Positions 49,710 through 58,941 are shown, counted from the first letter of the stretch. The stretch is 64,000 nt of DNA from Frigoribacterium sp. CFBP 13712 (GCF_014842255.1 NZ_JACYVH010000002.1:1-64000); one strand, 5' to 3'. Notes: generated by a model from the sequence alone, not told the origin. Program-made: numbers and translations.

Positions 49710-52700
49710 GTGTGGCGCGCCGACAGACAGCATGACAACGACGACGACGGAACGAGTTCCGTGGGCGTCCCGACGAGCGCGCCCGGTGGCGCAGGCTCAC
49801 CGCACACCGTGAGCTTCGGTGATCCGGGTCTGACGGTCGGCAACGCGGCCGAACCCGTCTGGGCGGTCTGGCGTCAGCAGCTGGGCGAGGTCGGCGGCCG
49901 GTCGACCCTGCTGCACTTCGGCGACGAGCAGCGTGCACGCATCGAGCTGAGCACGACCCACCCCGGCGGTCTCGCGCAGTTCATCACCGGCAAGACCACT
50001 CTGCTGTCGAGCCTGATCCGCGACGATCTGGCTCTCCGCACCGCACGCCTCGCCGCCGGCGAGATCGCCGCGAAGGGTCTCGAGCTCGCGACGGTCCGTG
50101 GCATCGACGCCGTGCATCTGGCCATCGGCGTCGCCGCCTGGTCGCACGCCGGCCACGACTACCGCGCGCCCGTGCTGCTCCGCCCGCTCGCCATCCGCCG
50201 GCACGGGCGCGACTTCGAGGTCAAGCTGCTCGGCAAGCCGTTCCTGAACCCGGCACTGGTCGACGCCCTGCACGAGCAGTTCGACATCGCGCTCGACGCC
50301 GAGTCGTTCGTCGCCCTCGCGAGCCGCGAGGGCTCGTTCACCCCGAACCCCGTCATCGACCGGCTGCGCGGTCTGACGGCGCACCTCGAGTGGTTCACCG
50401 TGCAGCCCCGTCTCATCGTCTCGACCTTCGCCGAGGTCGGCACCGAGATGGCACTCGACACCCGCGAGCTCGGCCACCCCGTGCTCGACGCGCTCACCGG
50501 CAACGCGATGGCCCTCCGCCAGGTCGCCGAGGGCCACCGGTCGGCGTCGGCGACCCCGCAGGACGAGCGCAGCCCCGAGACCGACACCCTGCTGCTCGAC
50601 GCCGACCCCGAACAGGAGAACGTGGTCGCCCAGATCGCGGCCGGCAACTCCGTCGTCGTGAAGACGCTGCCCGGCACGGGCGGCACGCAGACCATCGTCA
50701 ACGCCCTGGGTCGGCTGGTGTCGCAGAACAAGCGGGTGCTGGTCGTCAGCGCCCGACGCGCGACCCTGAACGGCATCGGCGACCGCCTCACCGAGGTGGG
50801 TCTGCCCGGGGTCGCCGTGGCTCCCAAGACCCTGCGCCGCGACGTCGTGCGCGCCATCGGTCGCAACGAGAAGGCCGCCCGGCCGCAGATGGGCGAGGTG
50901 GACGACGCGCTGGTGCGCCTCCGCAAGGTGCTCGTCGACTACCGCGGCGCCCTCAGCAAGCGCGATCCCCGCCTCGAGGTCTCCGTGCTCGACTGCCTCA
51001 CCGAGCTCTCTCGCCTCGCGCTCCTGCCCGCGCCGCCCGCCACGACCGCGCGACTCAGCAGGCGCAGCATCGAGGCCATGGTCGACGGCCGCTCGCGGGT
51101 CGCCGAGACGATGGTCAACGCCGCCAACCTCGGCGAGTTCCGCTACGGCCCGGGCGACTCGCCCTGGTACGGCTCGCAGTTCTCCGAGTCGTTCGGCGCG
51201 GGCGACGCCCATCAGCTGGCCAAGAACCTGAACCACAGAGACCTGCCGCGCCTCCTCGAGCGTGCCGGCGACGTCATCGGCAGCACCCGCATGCGACCGT
51301 TCGAGTCGATCGCCGAGCTGGGTGTCTACCTGCGCCTCCTGACCGACATCCGCGACACCCTCGACAAGTTCCTGCCCGTGGTGTTCGACCGGTCGGTCGC
51401 CGAGCTCGTCGCGGCGACCGCGCCGAAGCGCGAGGCGCCCGACATGTCGAGCGCGAACCGCCGCCGTCTGAAGAAGCTCGCGCGAGAGTACGTCCGCCCG
51501 GGCGTCCACATCGCCGACCTGCACGGCGCCCTGCAGCGCATCCAGCAGCAGCGCTACGAATGGCAGCGCTACGTCGCCGCGGGCATCCCGCCCGAGGTGC
51601 CGACCGGCATCGCCGACACCCACGTGCTGCACCAGCAGGTCTCTCAAGACCTGGACCGTCTCGATCGTCCGCTGGGGCTGACCGGCGACGAACGGCTCAC
51701 CGAGATCGGCGTCGTCGAGCTGCAGCAGCGCCTCGAGGCCCTCGCCGCTGAGAGCGACGTGCTGCAGAACCTCCAGGAGCGCACCGAGCTGATGACGACG
51801 CTCCGCGACCTCGAGCTGACCCCGCTGCTCACCGACCTCGCGAACCGGCACGTGCCCGAGCAGCAGGTCGCCGCCGAGCTCGAGCTCGCCTGGTGGCGTT
51901 CGGCGCTCGAGTCGCTGCTCGAGGCGGACCGGGCGCTGCTCGGCGCCAACACGGCGATGCTCGACCGGCTCGAGGCCGACTTCCGGCTCGTCGACGAGGC
52001 GCACGCCGCCGGCAGCGCGCAGCTCCTCGGGTGGCTGCTGGCCGAGAACTGGACGATCGGTCTCGTCGACTGGCCCGACGAGGCGGCCGCGCTCAAGCGC
52101 CTCCTGCGTCAGGAGCACGTGACCGCGCGCCTCCTGCACGACGCCGCCCCGCATCTGTCGCGATCGATCGCACCGGTCTGGCTGGCGTCGCCGTACGAGG
52201 TGCACACCATCGCCGACACCGTCCCGTTCGACACCGTGATCCTCGTCGACGCGGGGGCGACCACGATCGCTGAGAACGTCGGCGCCATCCGTCGCGGCAA
52301 GCAGACGGTCGCGTTCGGCGACCCCGTCACGCAGACGCCGTCCGAGTTCGACATCGCCGTCACGCCGGGCAAGCGCCCGCCGTCGCACGACGACGCCACC
52401 CTCGAGGCCCTCCACTCCGACAGCGCGCTCGCCCGACTGTCGGCGCTGCTGCCCACGCTGTCGCTGACCCGCAGCTACCGCGCCGGCGGCGAAGACCTCG
52501 CCGAGCTGGTCAACCGCCGCTTCTACGGCGGGCGGATCGAGTCGCTGCCCTGGGCGGGGAGCTTCCTCGGGCACGGCAGCATCGCGCTCGACTACGTCTC
52601 GGGCGGCACGGCCGTGCCCGACCCCGAGTCCGGAGCCGTCGAGAGCGTCGACGCCGAGGTCGACCGCGTCGTGTCGCTCGTCGTCGAGCACGCCCGCACC

Positions 52701-53477
52701 CGCCCCCGCGAGTCGCTGATGGTGATCACCGCCAGCGCCAAGCACGCCGTGCGGGTGCAGCAGGCCGTGCTCACCGCGGTCTCGGGTCATAAAGACCTGA
52801 CCGAGTTCGTCGTCGGCGACCGCGCCGAGCCGTTCATGGTCGCGACCCTCGAGCAGAGCGTCGCGCAGAGCCGTGACCACGTGATCTTCTCGATCGGCTA
52901 CGGACGCACCCCTCACGGCCGCGTGCTGAGCGACTTCGGTCCGCTCGGGCAGCCCGGCGGCGAGCGTCTGCTCGCGGTCGCGATGACCCGTGCACGCCGC
53001 TCGATGGTGATCGTGACGTGCTTCCAGCCGCGCGACATCGACGGCGGGCGCATGGGCCACGGAACCGTCGCGCTCTCCGAGATCCTCACCGAGGTGCAGG
53101 TGCGCACGACGGCGGAGCACGTCCCCGACGACAGCGACCCGATGCTGGTCGATCTGGCCCGCAGGCTCGAGGCGAAGGGCATCCCCGTCGCGCTGGGTCA
53201 CCGGGGCAAGCTCGGGCTCGTGGCGGCGCACGACGGGGTCTGCGTCACCATCGAGACCGACACGACCCTCTCGCGCACGAGTCTCCGCGAGTCGCTGCGG
53301 GCGCGCCCCGAGACGCTGCGCCGCCTCGGCTGGCACTACGTGCGGGTGCACGCGTTCCAGCTCTTCACCGACCCCGACGCGGTGGCGTCGCGCGTGGCCG
53401 AGGTGCTCGGCATCGAGGGTTCGCGCACGACCGAGATCCCGAGCGTGCCGGCCAGTCAGCACGTCAACCGAGGGTGA
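49710..53477 (+). CDS. degenerate SF1 helicase-like protein with C-terminal MTES_1575-type nuclease fold
   Basis: 1255 residues from GTG 49710; a TTAAGGT element (49696-49702) suggests leaderless expression. Sequence order follows large DUF4011-type SF1 helicases, but motifs are eroded: the Walker A loop reads LPGTGGTQT (Gly325 where Lys is expected), motif II reads LVDAGAT (Asp847-Ala848, no DE), motif V has EQSVAQSRD for EN-VQGDERD, while motif VI (AMTRAR, about 1091-1096) is kept. The last ~90 residues (GHRGKLGLVAAHDGVCVTIETDT, ETLRRLGWHYVRVHAFQLFTDP) match the restriction-endonuclease-like MTES_1575 domain, also partly degenerate. The reading frame is intact over 3.7 kb, so the protein is maintained. 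Role unknown. Confidence 0.75.
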   Translation: MWRADRQHDNDDDGTSSVGVPTSAPGGAGSPHTVSFGDPGLTVGNAAEPVWAVWRQQLGEVGGRSTLLHFGDEQRARIELSTTHPGGLAQFITGKTTLLSSLIRDDLALRTARLAAGEIAAKGLELATVRGIDAVHLAIGVAAWSHAGHDYRAPVLLRPLAIRRHGRDFEVKLLGKPFLNPALVDALHEQFDIALDAESFVALASREGSFTPNPVIDRLRGLTAHLEWFTVQPRLIVSTFAEVGTEMALDTRELGHPVLDALTGNAMALRQVAEGHRSASATPQDERSPETDTLLLDADPEQENVVAQIAAGNSVVVKTLPGTGGTQTIVNALGRLVSQNKRVLVVSARRATLNGIGDRLTEVGLPGVAVAPKTLRRDVVRAIGRNEKAARPQMGEVDDALVRLRKVLVDYRGALSKRDPRLEVSVLDCLTELSRLALLPAPPATTARLSRRSIEAMVDGRSRVAETMVNAANLGEFRYGPGDSPWYGSQFSESFGAGDAHQLAKNLNHRDLPRLLERAGDVIGSTRMRPFESIAELGVYLRLLTDIRDTLDKFLPVVFDRSVAELVAATAPKREAPDMSSANRRRLKKLAREYVRPGVHIADLHGALQRIQQQRYEWQRYVAAGIPPEVPTGIADTHVLHQQVSQDLDRLDRPLGLTGDERLTEIGVVELQQRLEALAAESDVLQNLQERTELMTTLRDLELTPLLTDLANRHVPEQQVAAELELAWWRSALESLLEADRALLGANTAMLDRLEADFRLVDEAHAAGSAQLLGWLLAENWTIGLVDWPDEAAALKRLLRQEHVTARLLHDAAPHLSRSIAPVWLASPYEVHTIADTVPFDTVILVDAGATTIAENVGAIRRGKQTVAFGDPVTQTPSEFDIAVTPGKRPPSHDDATLEALHSDSALARLSALLPTLSLTRSYRAGGEDLAELVNRRFYGGRIESLPWAGSFLGHGSIALDYVSGGTAVPDPESGAVESVDAEVDRVVSLVVEHARTRPRESLMVITASAKHAVRVQQAVLTAVSGHKDLTEFVVGDRAEPFMVATLEQSVAQSRDHVIFSIGYGRTPHGRVLSDFGPLGQPGGERLLAVAMTRARRSMVIVTCFQPRDIDGGRMGHGTVALSEILTEVQVRTTAEHVPDDSDPMLVDLARRLEAKGIPVALGHRGKLGLVAAHDGVCVTIETDTTLSRTSLRESLRARPETLRRLGWHYVRVHAFQLFTDPDAVASRVAEVLGIEGSRTTEIPSVPASQHVNRG

Positions 53478-53689
53478 CCCGAGGAGGCGCGGCGCCCGAC
53501 GACGACACACCTCCGGTCGTCGAGGCGGTCGCCCCGACCCCTCTCGTGGTGCGGCGTCGCGGAGGGCGTCGGGTCTCGACCGACCCGGTTCCCGGCAGCG
53601 ATCCGACTCCGGCACCCGAGCCTCCTCGGCATGCGTCGGCCGAGAACGACGCGCAGCTGCGCGCCGACGTGCCGCCCCACTGGGGCTGA
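53474..53689 (+). CDS. small conserved actinobacterial protein (ENDxQLRADVPPHWG C-terminus)
   Basis: 71 residues from GTG 53474, overlapping the helicase-like stop by 4 nt (GTGA). A Pro/Asp-rich disordered N-terminus, RRRGGRRVSTDPVPGSDPTPAPEPPRHAS and the C-terminal ENDAQLRADVPPHWG, a phrase I associate with short proteins in this position in Actinobacteria. Function unknown. A GAGGAGGCGCG motif sits within its first codons. Confidence 0.7.
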   Translation: MTRGGAAPDDDTPPVVEAVAPTPLVVRRRGGRRVSTDPVPGSDPTPAPEPPRHASAENDAQLRADVPPHWG

Positions 53690-53744
53690 GCCTGCGGCGC
53701 TGCCTCACCGCTGCGCTGCCGCGCCGCTGCGCTGCCGCGCCGCT

Positions 53745-54418
53745 GAACGAGGTGCCCCAAACCGTGCCTTAACCGCGGCGGAGGGGCCCCTTCCGGTCAC
53801 ATCGTTCGGCGCGCTTGCTCTGCGCTGCCGCGCCGCCCAACGAAGTGCCTCAAACCGGGCCTCTCGCGTGGCGGAGGTGCCCCTTCGGGTCACTTAGTTC
53901 AGCTGGCTGGCCCCGCTCCGCGGCTGCGCTGCGCGCCGCCGCCGCGCCGCCGAACGAAGTGCCTCAAACCTAGGCTTGAGCGCGGCGGAGGGGCCCCTTC
54001 GGGTCACTTCGTTTGGCGCGGCGGCTCCACGCTGCCACGCCTCCCAACGAAGTGCCTCAAACCGGGCCTTGGGCGTGGCGGAGGGGCCCCTTCGGGTCAC
54101 TTAGTTCAGCTGACTGGCCCCGCTTTGCGGCTGCGCTGCGCGCCGCCGCCGCGCCGCCCATCGAAGTGCCTCAAACCGGGCCTTGGGCGTGGCGGAGGGG
54201 TCCCTTCGGGTCACGTCGTTCGGCGCGGCTGAGCTCCGCTGCCGCGCCGCCCATCGAAGTGCCTCAAACCGGGCCTTGGGCGTGGCGGAGAGGCCGTTCC
54301 GGGTCACATCGTGGGGCTGGCTGGCCCCGCTCCGCGGCTGCGCCGCCGCGCCGCCGAACGAAGTGCCTCAAACCGAGGCTTGAGCGCGGCCGAGGGGCCG
54401 TTCCGGGTCACTCCGTTC
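53745..54418. repeat. array of seven hairpin units with 207-bp higher-order period
   Basis: Seven ~63-nt units start at 53745, 53838, 53952, 54045, 54159, 54252 and 54356, giving spacings 93, 114, 93, 114, 93, 104. Each opens with an AACGAAGTG-like sequence followed by CTCAAACC and closes with GGGTCACTTCGTT-like sequence, so its ends pair, with an internal GGGGCCCC. Two spacer types alternate: a short one and a longer one with CTGGCCCCGCTCCGCGGCTGC. It fills the gap between convergent genes. Open frames through it are by-products of composition. Confidence 0.9.
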
Positions 54419-54427
54419 AGCGCAGAA

Positions 54428-54467
54428 CGACCACGGCCCGCCACATGATCGTGGCGGGCCGTGGTCG
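54428..54467 (-). terminator. strong hairpin terminator after mscL
   Basis: A perfect 17-bp stem (54428-54444 with 54451-54467; arms CGACCACGGCCCGCCAC and complement) closed by the loop ATGATC. It begins 17 nt past the mscL stop on the minus strand. No U tract. Confidence 0.85.
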
Positions 54468-54484
54468 GCGACATGCGCTGCAGC

Positions 54485-54982
54485 TCAGCGGCTGCCCAGC
54501 GGGCCGTTCGTGCCCGAGCGGTCGACACCCTCCGCAGGAGGCGCGGCGTGCGACCCCGAACCGGCGACGGCTGCGGCGTTCTGCGCCCGCAGCAGATCGC
54601 GGATCTCGCTGAGCAGCTCGACGTCGGTGGGCGGCACGTCGGCGGGGGTCTCTTCGGCGGCCTGCCGGGCGAAGGTGCGCTTCAGGAGGTGGTTCACCGG
54701 CAGCACGAGGCAGAAGTAGACGACGGCCGCGATGATCACGAACTGGATCGCCGAGCCGAGGACGGCACCGAACAGCAGCCGCGCCTCCTCGCCGCCGACC
54801 GTCGGGATCGTGAGGATCAAGCTGTCGTCCAGCGACTGCGCGTTGAACGCCGCACCGATCAACGGGTTGAAGATGTTGGTCACCAGCGACGTGACGATGG
54901 CGGTGAACGCGGCGCCGATGACCACGGCGACGGCCAGGTCGATCACGTTGCCGCGCAGGATGAACTCTTTGAAACCCTTCAC
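54485..54982 (-). CDS. mscL: large-conductance mechanosensitive channel MscL
   Basis: 165 residues from GTG (complement 54980-54982). MKGFKEFILRGNVIDLAVAVVIGAAFTAIV is the diagnostic N-terminal amphipathic helix and TM1; TM2 (GSAIQFVIIAAVVYFCLVLPVN) and the C-terminal helix TDVELLSEIRDLLRAQ are present. Opens under hypo-osmotic stress to release solutes. The C-terminal tail is about 20 residues longer than in E. coli. A perfect 17-bp hairpin follows. Confidence 0.95.
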   Translation of the reverse strand: MKGFKEFILRGNVIDLAVAVVIGAAFTAIVTSLVTNIFNPLIGAAFNAQSLDDSLILTIPTVGGEEARLLFGAVLGSAIQFVIIAAVVYFCLVLPVNHLLKRTFARQAAEETPADVPPTDVELLSEIRDLLRAQNAAAVAGSGSHAAPPAEGVDRSGTNGPLGSR

Positions 54983-55062
54983 GGGCGTGCTCCTTCGGAT
55001 CGGTGGGTCGGGGTACGTGCTCTCAGGGAGCACTCAACCACGCCGACCGTGCCGACGACCGA

Positions 55063-55464
55063 TCAGGACGAGGACTTGCCGCCGCTGCTGCTCGACGAAC
55101 CCGAGCCGCCGCCCGACGAACTCGAGCCGCTGCCACCGGAGGACGACGTCGAGGACGTCGCCGCGCCTCCTGAGCTCTTCTTGTCGGACGATCCGCCGCT
55201 CGACCCAGAGCCCGAGCCGGACCCCGAGCTCGACCCCGAGCCCGACCCCTTGTCGCTCGACCCCGACCCCGAGCTCGACCCCTTCGACCCGCGGGAGTCG
55301 GTGCGGTAGAAGCCCGAGCCGTTGAAGGTGACGCCGACGGGGCTGAACACCTTGCGGAGCCGGCCCTCGCAGACGGGGCAGACCGTCAGCGTGTCGTCGG
55401 TGAACGACTGGACGATGTCGAAGGCGTTGTCGCACTCGGTGCAGCGGTAGGAATACGTGGGCAC
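55063..55464 (-). CDS. FmdB-family zinc-ribbon protein
   Basis: 133 residues. The N-terminal zinc ribbon is standard: MPTYSYRCTECDNAFDIVQSFTDDTLTVCPVCEGRLRKVFSPVGVTFNGSGFYRTD (two CxxC). The rest (about 60-133) is a Ser/Gly/Lys low-complexity tail, longer than usual. FmdB-like proteins are small putative regulators. It follows the 5-formyl-THF cyclo-ligase gene by about 30 bp in the same direction, the usual actinobacterial arrangement with mscL downstream. Confidence 0.88.
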   Translation of the reverse strand: MPTYSYRCTECDNAFDIVQSFTDDTLTVCPVCEGRLRKVFSPVGVTFNGSGFYRTDSRGSKGSSSGSGSSDKGSGSGSSSGSGSGSGSSGGSSDKKSSGGAATSSTSSSGGSGSSSSGGGSGSSSSSGGKSSS

Positions 55465-55494
55465 TGTGGTCCTCGAGAGGGGGAGCGGGCCGGG

Positions 55495-56073
55495 TCAGAA
55501 CTCGTGGACACCGGAGGGTGTCACGACCCCGTCGACGGGCTGGTCGTGGCGTTCGCGCGGCACGCTGTCGACGTACTCGGGATCGAACACCACAGCATAG
55601 ACCGGCGGGCGTTTCTCCATCGAGCCGAGGGTCTTGTCGAAGTAGCCCCGACCCCAGCCCATCCGCATGCCACCGTGGTCGATGAGCGCCGCGGGCACGA
55701 CGATCAGGTCGACGTCGTTGATGGCCATCGGGCTGAGCACCTCGCCGACCGGTTCGGGCAGGTCGAAGAGGCCGCGCCTCTCGCTCTCGCCGTCGCCCAC
55801 CGCCCAGTCGAGCAGGCCGTCTTCGCGCGAGATCGGGAACAGCACGCGGATGCCGTTGGCGTAGGCCCAGTTGACGAAGGGGCGGGTGTCGGGCTCGTCG
55901 GTCGTCGACAGGTAGGCCGAGATCGAGCGGACCTCGAGTCGCGTAGCGAGGTCGATCAGCCGCCGGGTGATGCCCTCGCTCGCCTCGGCGCGGTCGAGCT
56001 CGCTGCGGTTGCGTCGCCGCTGGCGCAGCTCGGCTCGTAGGGCGCGTTTCTCGTTGCCGACCTCGTCCGTCAT
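55495..56073 (-). CDS. 5-formyltetrahydrofolate cyclo-ligase
   Basis: 192 residues from the ATG complementary to 56071-56073. EKRALRAELRQRRRN at the start, ISAYLSTTDEPDTRPFVNWAYANGIRVLFP, and the catalytic/ATP motif MRMGWGRGYFDKTL. Converts 5-formyl-THF to 5,10-methenyl-THF with ATP. It diverges from galU (66 bp between starts) and heads the 5-FCL, FmdB, MscL series. Confidence 0.93.
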   Translation of the reverse strand: MTDEVGNEKRALRAELRQRRRNRSELDRAEASEGITRRLIDLATRLEVRSISAYLSTTDEPDTRPFVNWAYANGIRVLFPISREDGLLDWAVGDGESERRGLFDLPEPVGEVLSPMAINDVDLIVVPAALIDHGGMRMGWGRGYFDKTLGSMEKRPPVYAVVFDPEYVDSVPRERHDQPVDGVVTPSGVHEF

Positions 56074-56139
56074 GCGCCCAATCGTAGGGGGAACGACCGA
56101 CACGCCCGCAGATGGCCTCGGATCGGTACGCTGACCCGC

Positions 56140-57033
56140 ATGGGCTTCTCTATAACCAAAGCAGTCATTCCCGCAGCGGGTCTCGGGACTCGGTTCCTCC
56201 CCGCGACCAAAGCCATGCCGAAGGAGATGCTGCCGGTCGTCGACAAGCCGGCGATCCAGTACGTCGTCGAGGAGGCCGTCACCGCGGGCCTCACCGACGT
56301 GCTGATGATCACCGGGCGTAACAAGAACGCCCTCGAGAACCACTTCGACCACGTGAGCGAGCTCGAAGAGACGCTGCGGAAGAAGGGCGACCACGACAAG
56401 CTCGCCAAGGTCAACCAGTCGACCGACCTCGCCGACATGCACTACGTGCGTCAGGGCGACCCGCTCGGTCTCGGCCACGCGGTCCTCCGCGCCAAGATGC
56501 ACGTCGGTCGAGAGCCGTTCGCCGTGCTGCTCGGCGACGACATCATCGACGCCCGCGACCCGCTGCTCACCCGCATGATCGAGGTGCAGGGCGAGAAGAA
56601 CGCGACCGTCGTCGCGCTGCTCGAGGTCGACCCCTCGATGACCCACCTCTACGGCATCGCCACCGTCGAGCCGACCGACGTCGACGACGTCGTCAAGATC
56701 ACCGGCCTCGTCGAGAAGCCCGCGCAGGGCGAGGCCCCCTCCAACCTCGCGATCATCGGCCGCTACGTCATCCGGCCCGAGGTCTTCGACGTGCTCGAGA
56801 AGCAGGAGCCGGGCAAGGGCGGCGAGATCCAGCTGACCGACGCGCTGATGAAGATGGCCAGCGCCGAGGAGTGGACGGGCGGCGTCTACGGCGTCGTCTT
56901 CCGCGGGCGTCGCTACGACACCGGCGACAAGCTCGACTACATCAAGGCCATCGTGCAGCTCGCCAGCGATCGCGACGATCTCGGCGCCGAGCTGCGTCCG
57001 TGGATCAAAGACTTCGCCGCCGGGCTGGAGTAG
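56140..57033 (+). CDS. galU: UTP-glucose-1-phosphate uridylyltransferase
   Basis: 297 residues. Nucleotide-binding VIPAAGLGTRFLPATKAMPKEMLPVVDKPAIQYVVEEA; GLGHAVLRAK; LLGDDIID; GLVEKP; KGGEIQLTDAL. All the GalU hallmarks. Makes UDP-glucose for cell-wall polysaccharides, trehalose and glycolipids. An adjacent GNAT gene begins 12 nt after its stop, so both are probably one transcript. Confidence 0.97.
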   Translation: MGFSITKAVIPAAGLGTRFLPATKAMPKEMLPVVDKPAIQYVVEEAVTAGLTDVLMITGRNKNALENHFDHVSELEETLRKKGDHDKLAKVNQSTDLADMHYVRQGDPLGLGHAVLRAKMHVGREPFAVLLGDDIIDARDPLLTRMIEVQGEKNATVVALLEVDPSMTHLYGIATVEPTDVDDVVKITGLVEKPAQGEAPSNLAIIGRYVIRPEVFDVLEKQEPGKGGEIQLTDALMKMASAEEWTGGVYGVVFRGRRYDTGDKLDYIKAIVQLASDRDDLGAELRPWIKDFAAGLE

Positions 57034-57045
57034 GCGGACACGACC

Positions 57046-57693
57046 GTGGCGAACATCCCCACGTTGGCGGAGGGGCGGATCGGCATCCGGCCCCTCCGCC
57101 TCCGCGACACCCGTGACCTCGATGCGGCGCTGACCGAGAACCGGGCGTGGCTCCGCCAATGGGAGGCCACGAACCCGTCCGGCTTCACGAGCCACGACGT
57201 CCGCGGCAGCATCCGCTCGCTGCAGACGAACGCCCGCGCCGGTCTGGGTCTGCCGTTCGCCATCGAGCTCGACGGTCGCTTCGTCGGTCAGCTCAACGTC
57301 AGCGGCATCACCTACGGCTCGCTCGGCTCGGCCACCATCGGCTACTGGGTGACCCGGGCCGCCGCGGGGCACGACGCGACGCCGACGGCCGTGGCCCTCG
57401 CCACCGACTACTGCTTCCGTGTGCTCGGGCTCCACCGGATGGAGGTCTGCATCCGGCCCGAGAACGCCCCGTCGCTGCGCGTCGTCGAGAAGCTCGGCTT
57501 CCGTTACGAGGGCCTGCGTCGGCGGTACATCCACATCAACGGCATGTGGCGCGACCACTTCTGCTTCGCGCTGGTCGCCGAGGAGGTGCCCGGGGGAGTC
57601 CTCGCGCGCTGGATGGCGGGCGAGGTGCCCGCGGGCCAGGGCAGCATCCCGGCCGAGGCCCTCGTCGAGGCGGAGCGCGCCCTCCCGATCTGA
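57046..57693 (+). CDS. RimJ/RimL-type GNAT acetyltransferase
   Basis: 215 residues from GTG 57046. GRIGIRPLRLRDTRDLDAALTENRAWLRQWEATNP, then FVGQLNVSGITYGSLGSATIGYWV, LHRMEVCIRPENAPSLRVVEKLGFRYEGLRRRYIHINGMWRDHFCFAL: a clear RimJ-type protein N-alpha-acetyltransferase. Its place directly behind galU is conserved in many actinobacteria. Confidence 0.92.
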   Translation: MANIPTLAEGRIGIRPLRLRDTRDLDAALTENRAWLRQWEATNPSGFTSHDVRGSIRSLQTNARAGLGLPFAIELDGRFVGQLNVSGITYGSLGSATIGYWVTRAAAGHDATPTAVALATDYCFRVLGLHRMEVCIRPENAPSLRVVEKLGFRYEGLRRRYIHINGMWRDHFCFALVAEEVPGGVLARWMAGEVPAGQGSIPAEALVEAERALPI

Positions 57694-57816
57694 GCTGGCC
57701 ATCCGGCCGGCACGGTGGCTCCGCTCTCCCTCTCACAGCGGATCCGTCGCCCGATCGGGCAGACACACCTGCCGACTGCGCGTCGTGGCCCCCTCGGCAC
57801 TCATACCTTTATCACC

Positions 57817-58887
57817 ATGAACATCGAGTCCTGGGGTGGCGGCGCCGTGCTGGCGCTGGTCGCCGTGCTCTGGGTCGCGTATCTCGTGCCCACCTGGCAC
57901 AAACGTCAGGAGTACCTGGCCACCGAACGCAACGCCATCCGTCTGCAGCAGACCCTCCGCATCCTCGCGCAGACCGCCGAGCTGCCCGAGGAGGTCCGCG
58001 TCGAGGCGAACGCGAAGTCCGTCGCCGACGCGCAGCGGATCCTCCGGGACGAGGAGGCGCGGCGCGAGGCCCTGCGCCGGGCGCACGAGGCCGCGAGGCA
58101 GCGTGCGATCACCCGCGAGCTGGCCGCCGCCGGTCCGAAGCTGTCCGCCGCCGACCGCGACCCCGCCCTCGCGGCACGCCGTCTGCGTCGGTCGCGACTG
58201 GTCTCGACCGCCACGCTCGTGCTCAGCGTCGTGGCCATCGCGGTCGCCGTGCTGAATCTGCAGGCGGCGTGGCTGCTCGGGGTCGCAGGTCTCGTCTTCG
58301 GGGCCGTCGCGGTCACGATGCTCTCCCAGCTCGCCGCCGTCTCGCGGGCACGGTCGCGTCGTCAGGTCGTCGCCGAGCCGCGGGTGTCGCAGCCGTTCCG
58401 CGACTTCGCCGACACCGCCGACGAGGCGACGGTCACCGAGGAGGCGCGCGAGGGTCGGCAGACGGCGTCACGACAGTGGACCCCCGTCCCCGTCCCCACG
58501 CCGCTCTACCTCCGCCGCGGGCGTCAGCGCGCCGTCGCGGGCACGAGCATGTCGCCACGCGCGGCCGCGTCGGCCCGCACCGACATCGAGCCCGATCTCC
58601 AGGCCGAGGCGGCCCGTTCGGTGCAGGCCCTCCGCGAGGCGCAGCTCGACGCGCTCCGTCAGGCGGCGCGAGCCGAGGCCGCCCTGAACGCCCCCGCGAA
58701 GCGCCCGGAGCGCGAGCGCCCGGCGGCGACGGAGGAGGCGACCGCCCCGGCGGCGCAGGCCGCCCCTGCTGCCGAGCCCGCGCCTCCTGCGGTCGACAGC
58801 CGCTTCGCCCGGATGGGCATCGTCGGCGACCTCGGCGAGCCCAGCTTCCGGCTCGACGAGGCTCTCGCGCGTCGCCGCGCCGTCTGA
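57817..58887 (+). CDS. conserved membrane protein with coiled-coil and disordered regions
   Basis: 356 residues from ATG 57817. TM1 at about 8-25 (GAVLALVAVLWVAYLVPTW), then a charged helical stretch (about 60-130, coiled coil), two further membrane helices (about 135-155 and 158-175), and a long Ala/Glu/Pro-rich cytoplasmic tail ending RFARMGIVGDLGEPSFRLDEALARRRAV. Such proteins follow galU-rimJ in Microbacteriaceae and are unassigned. Upstream TACCTTTATCACC suggests a short or absent leader. Confidence 0.7.
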   Translation: MNIESWGGGAVLALVAVLWVAYLVPTWHKRQEYLATERNAIRLQQTLRILAQTAELPEEVRVEANAKSVADAQRILRDEEARREALRRAHEAARQRAITRELAAAGPKLSAADRDPALAARRLRRSRLVSTATLVLSVVAIAVAVLNLQAAWLLGVAGLVFGAVAVTMLSQLAAVSRARSRRQVVAEPRVSQPFRDFADTADEATVTEEAREGRQTASRQWTPVPVPTPLYLRRGRQRAVAGTSMSPRAAASARTDIEPDLQAEAARSVQALREAQLDALRQAARAEAALNAPAKRPERERPAATEEATAPAAQAAPAAEPAPPAVDSRFARMGIVGDLGEPSFRLDEALARRRAV

Positions 58888-58941
58888 GCGGTCGGGGTCG
58901 AAGCGCCGCTGCGGGGATGCTATCGTTGCAGAGCAGTTTCC

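Noticed and set aside
49797-53708. A 1303-codon open frame on the minus strand opposite the helicase-like gene
   Set aside because: Its translation is Arg/Gly/Val/Asp-rich with no domain, as expected for the complement of high-GC codons; the plus-strand frame shows recognisable helicase motifs.
53745-54418. CRISPR array or repeat-protein gene at the hairpin array
   Set aside because: Units are long, variable and self-complementary, spacers are repeated rather than unique, no cas genes are near, and open frames exist equally in several frames.
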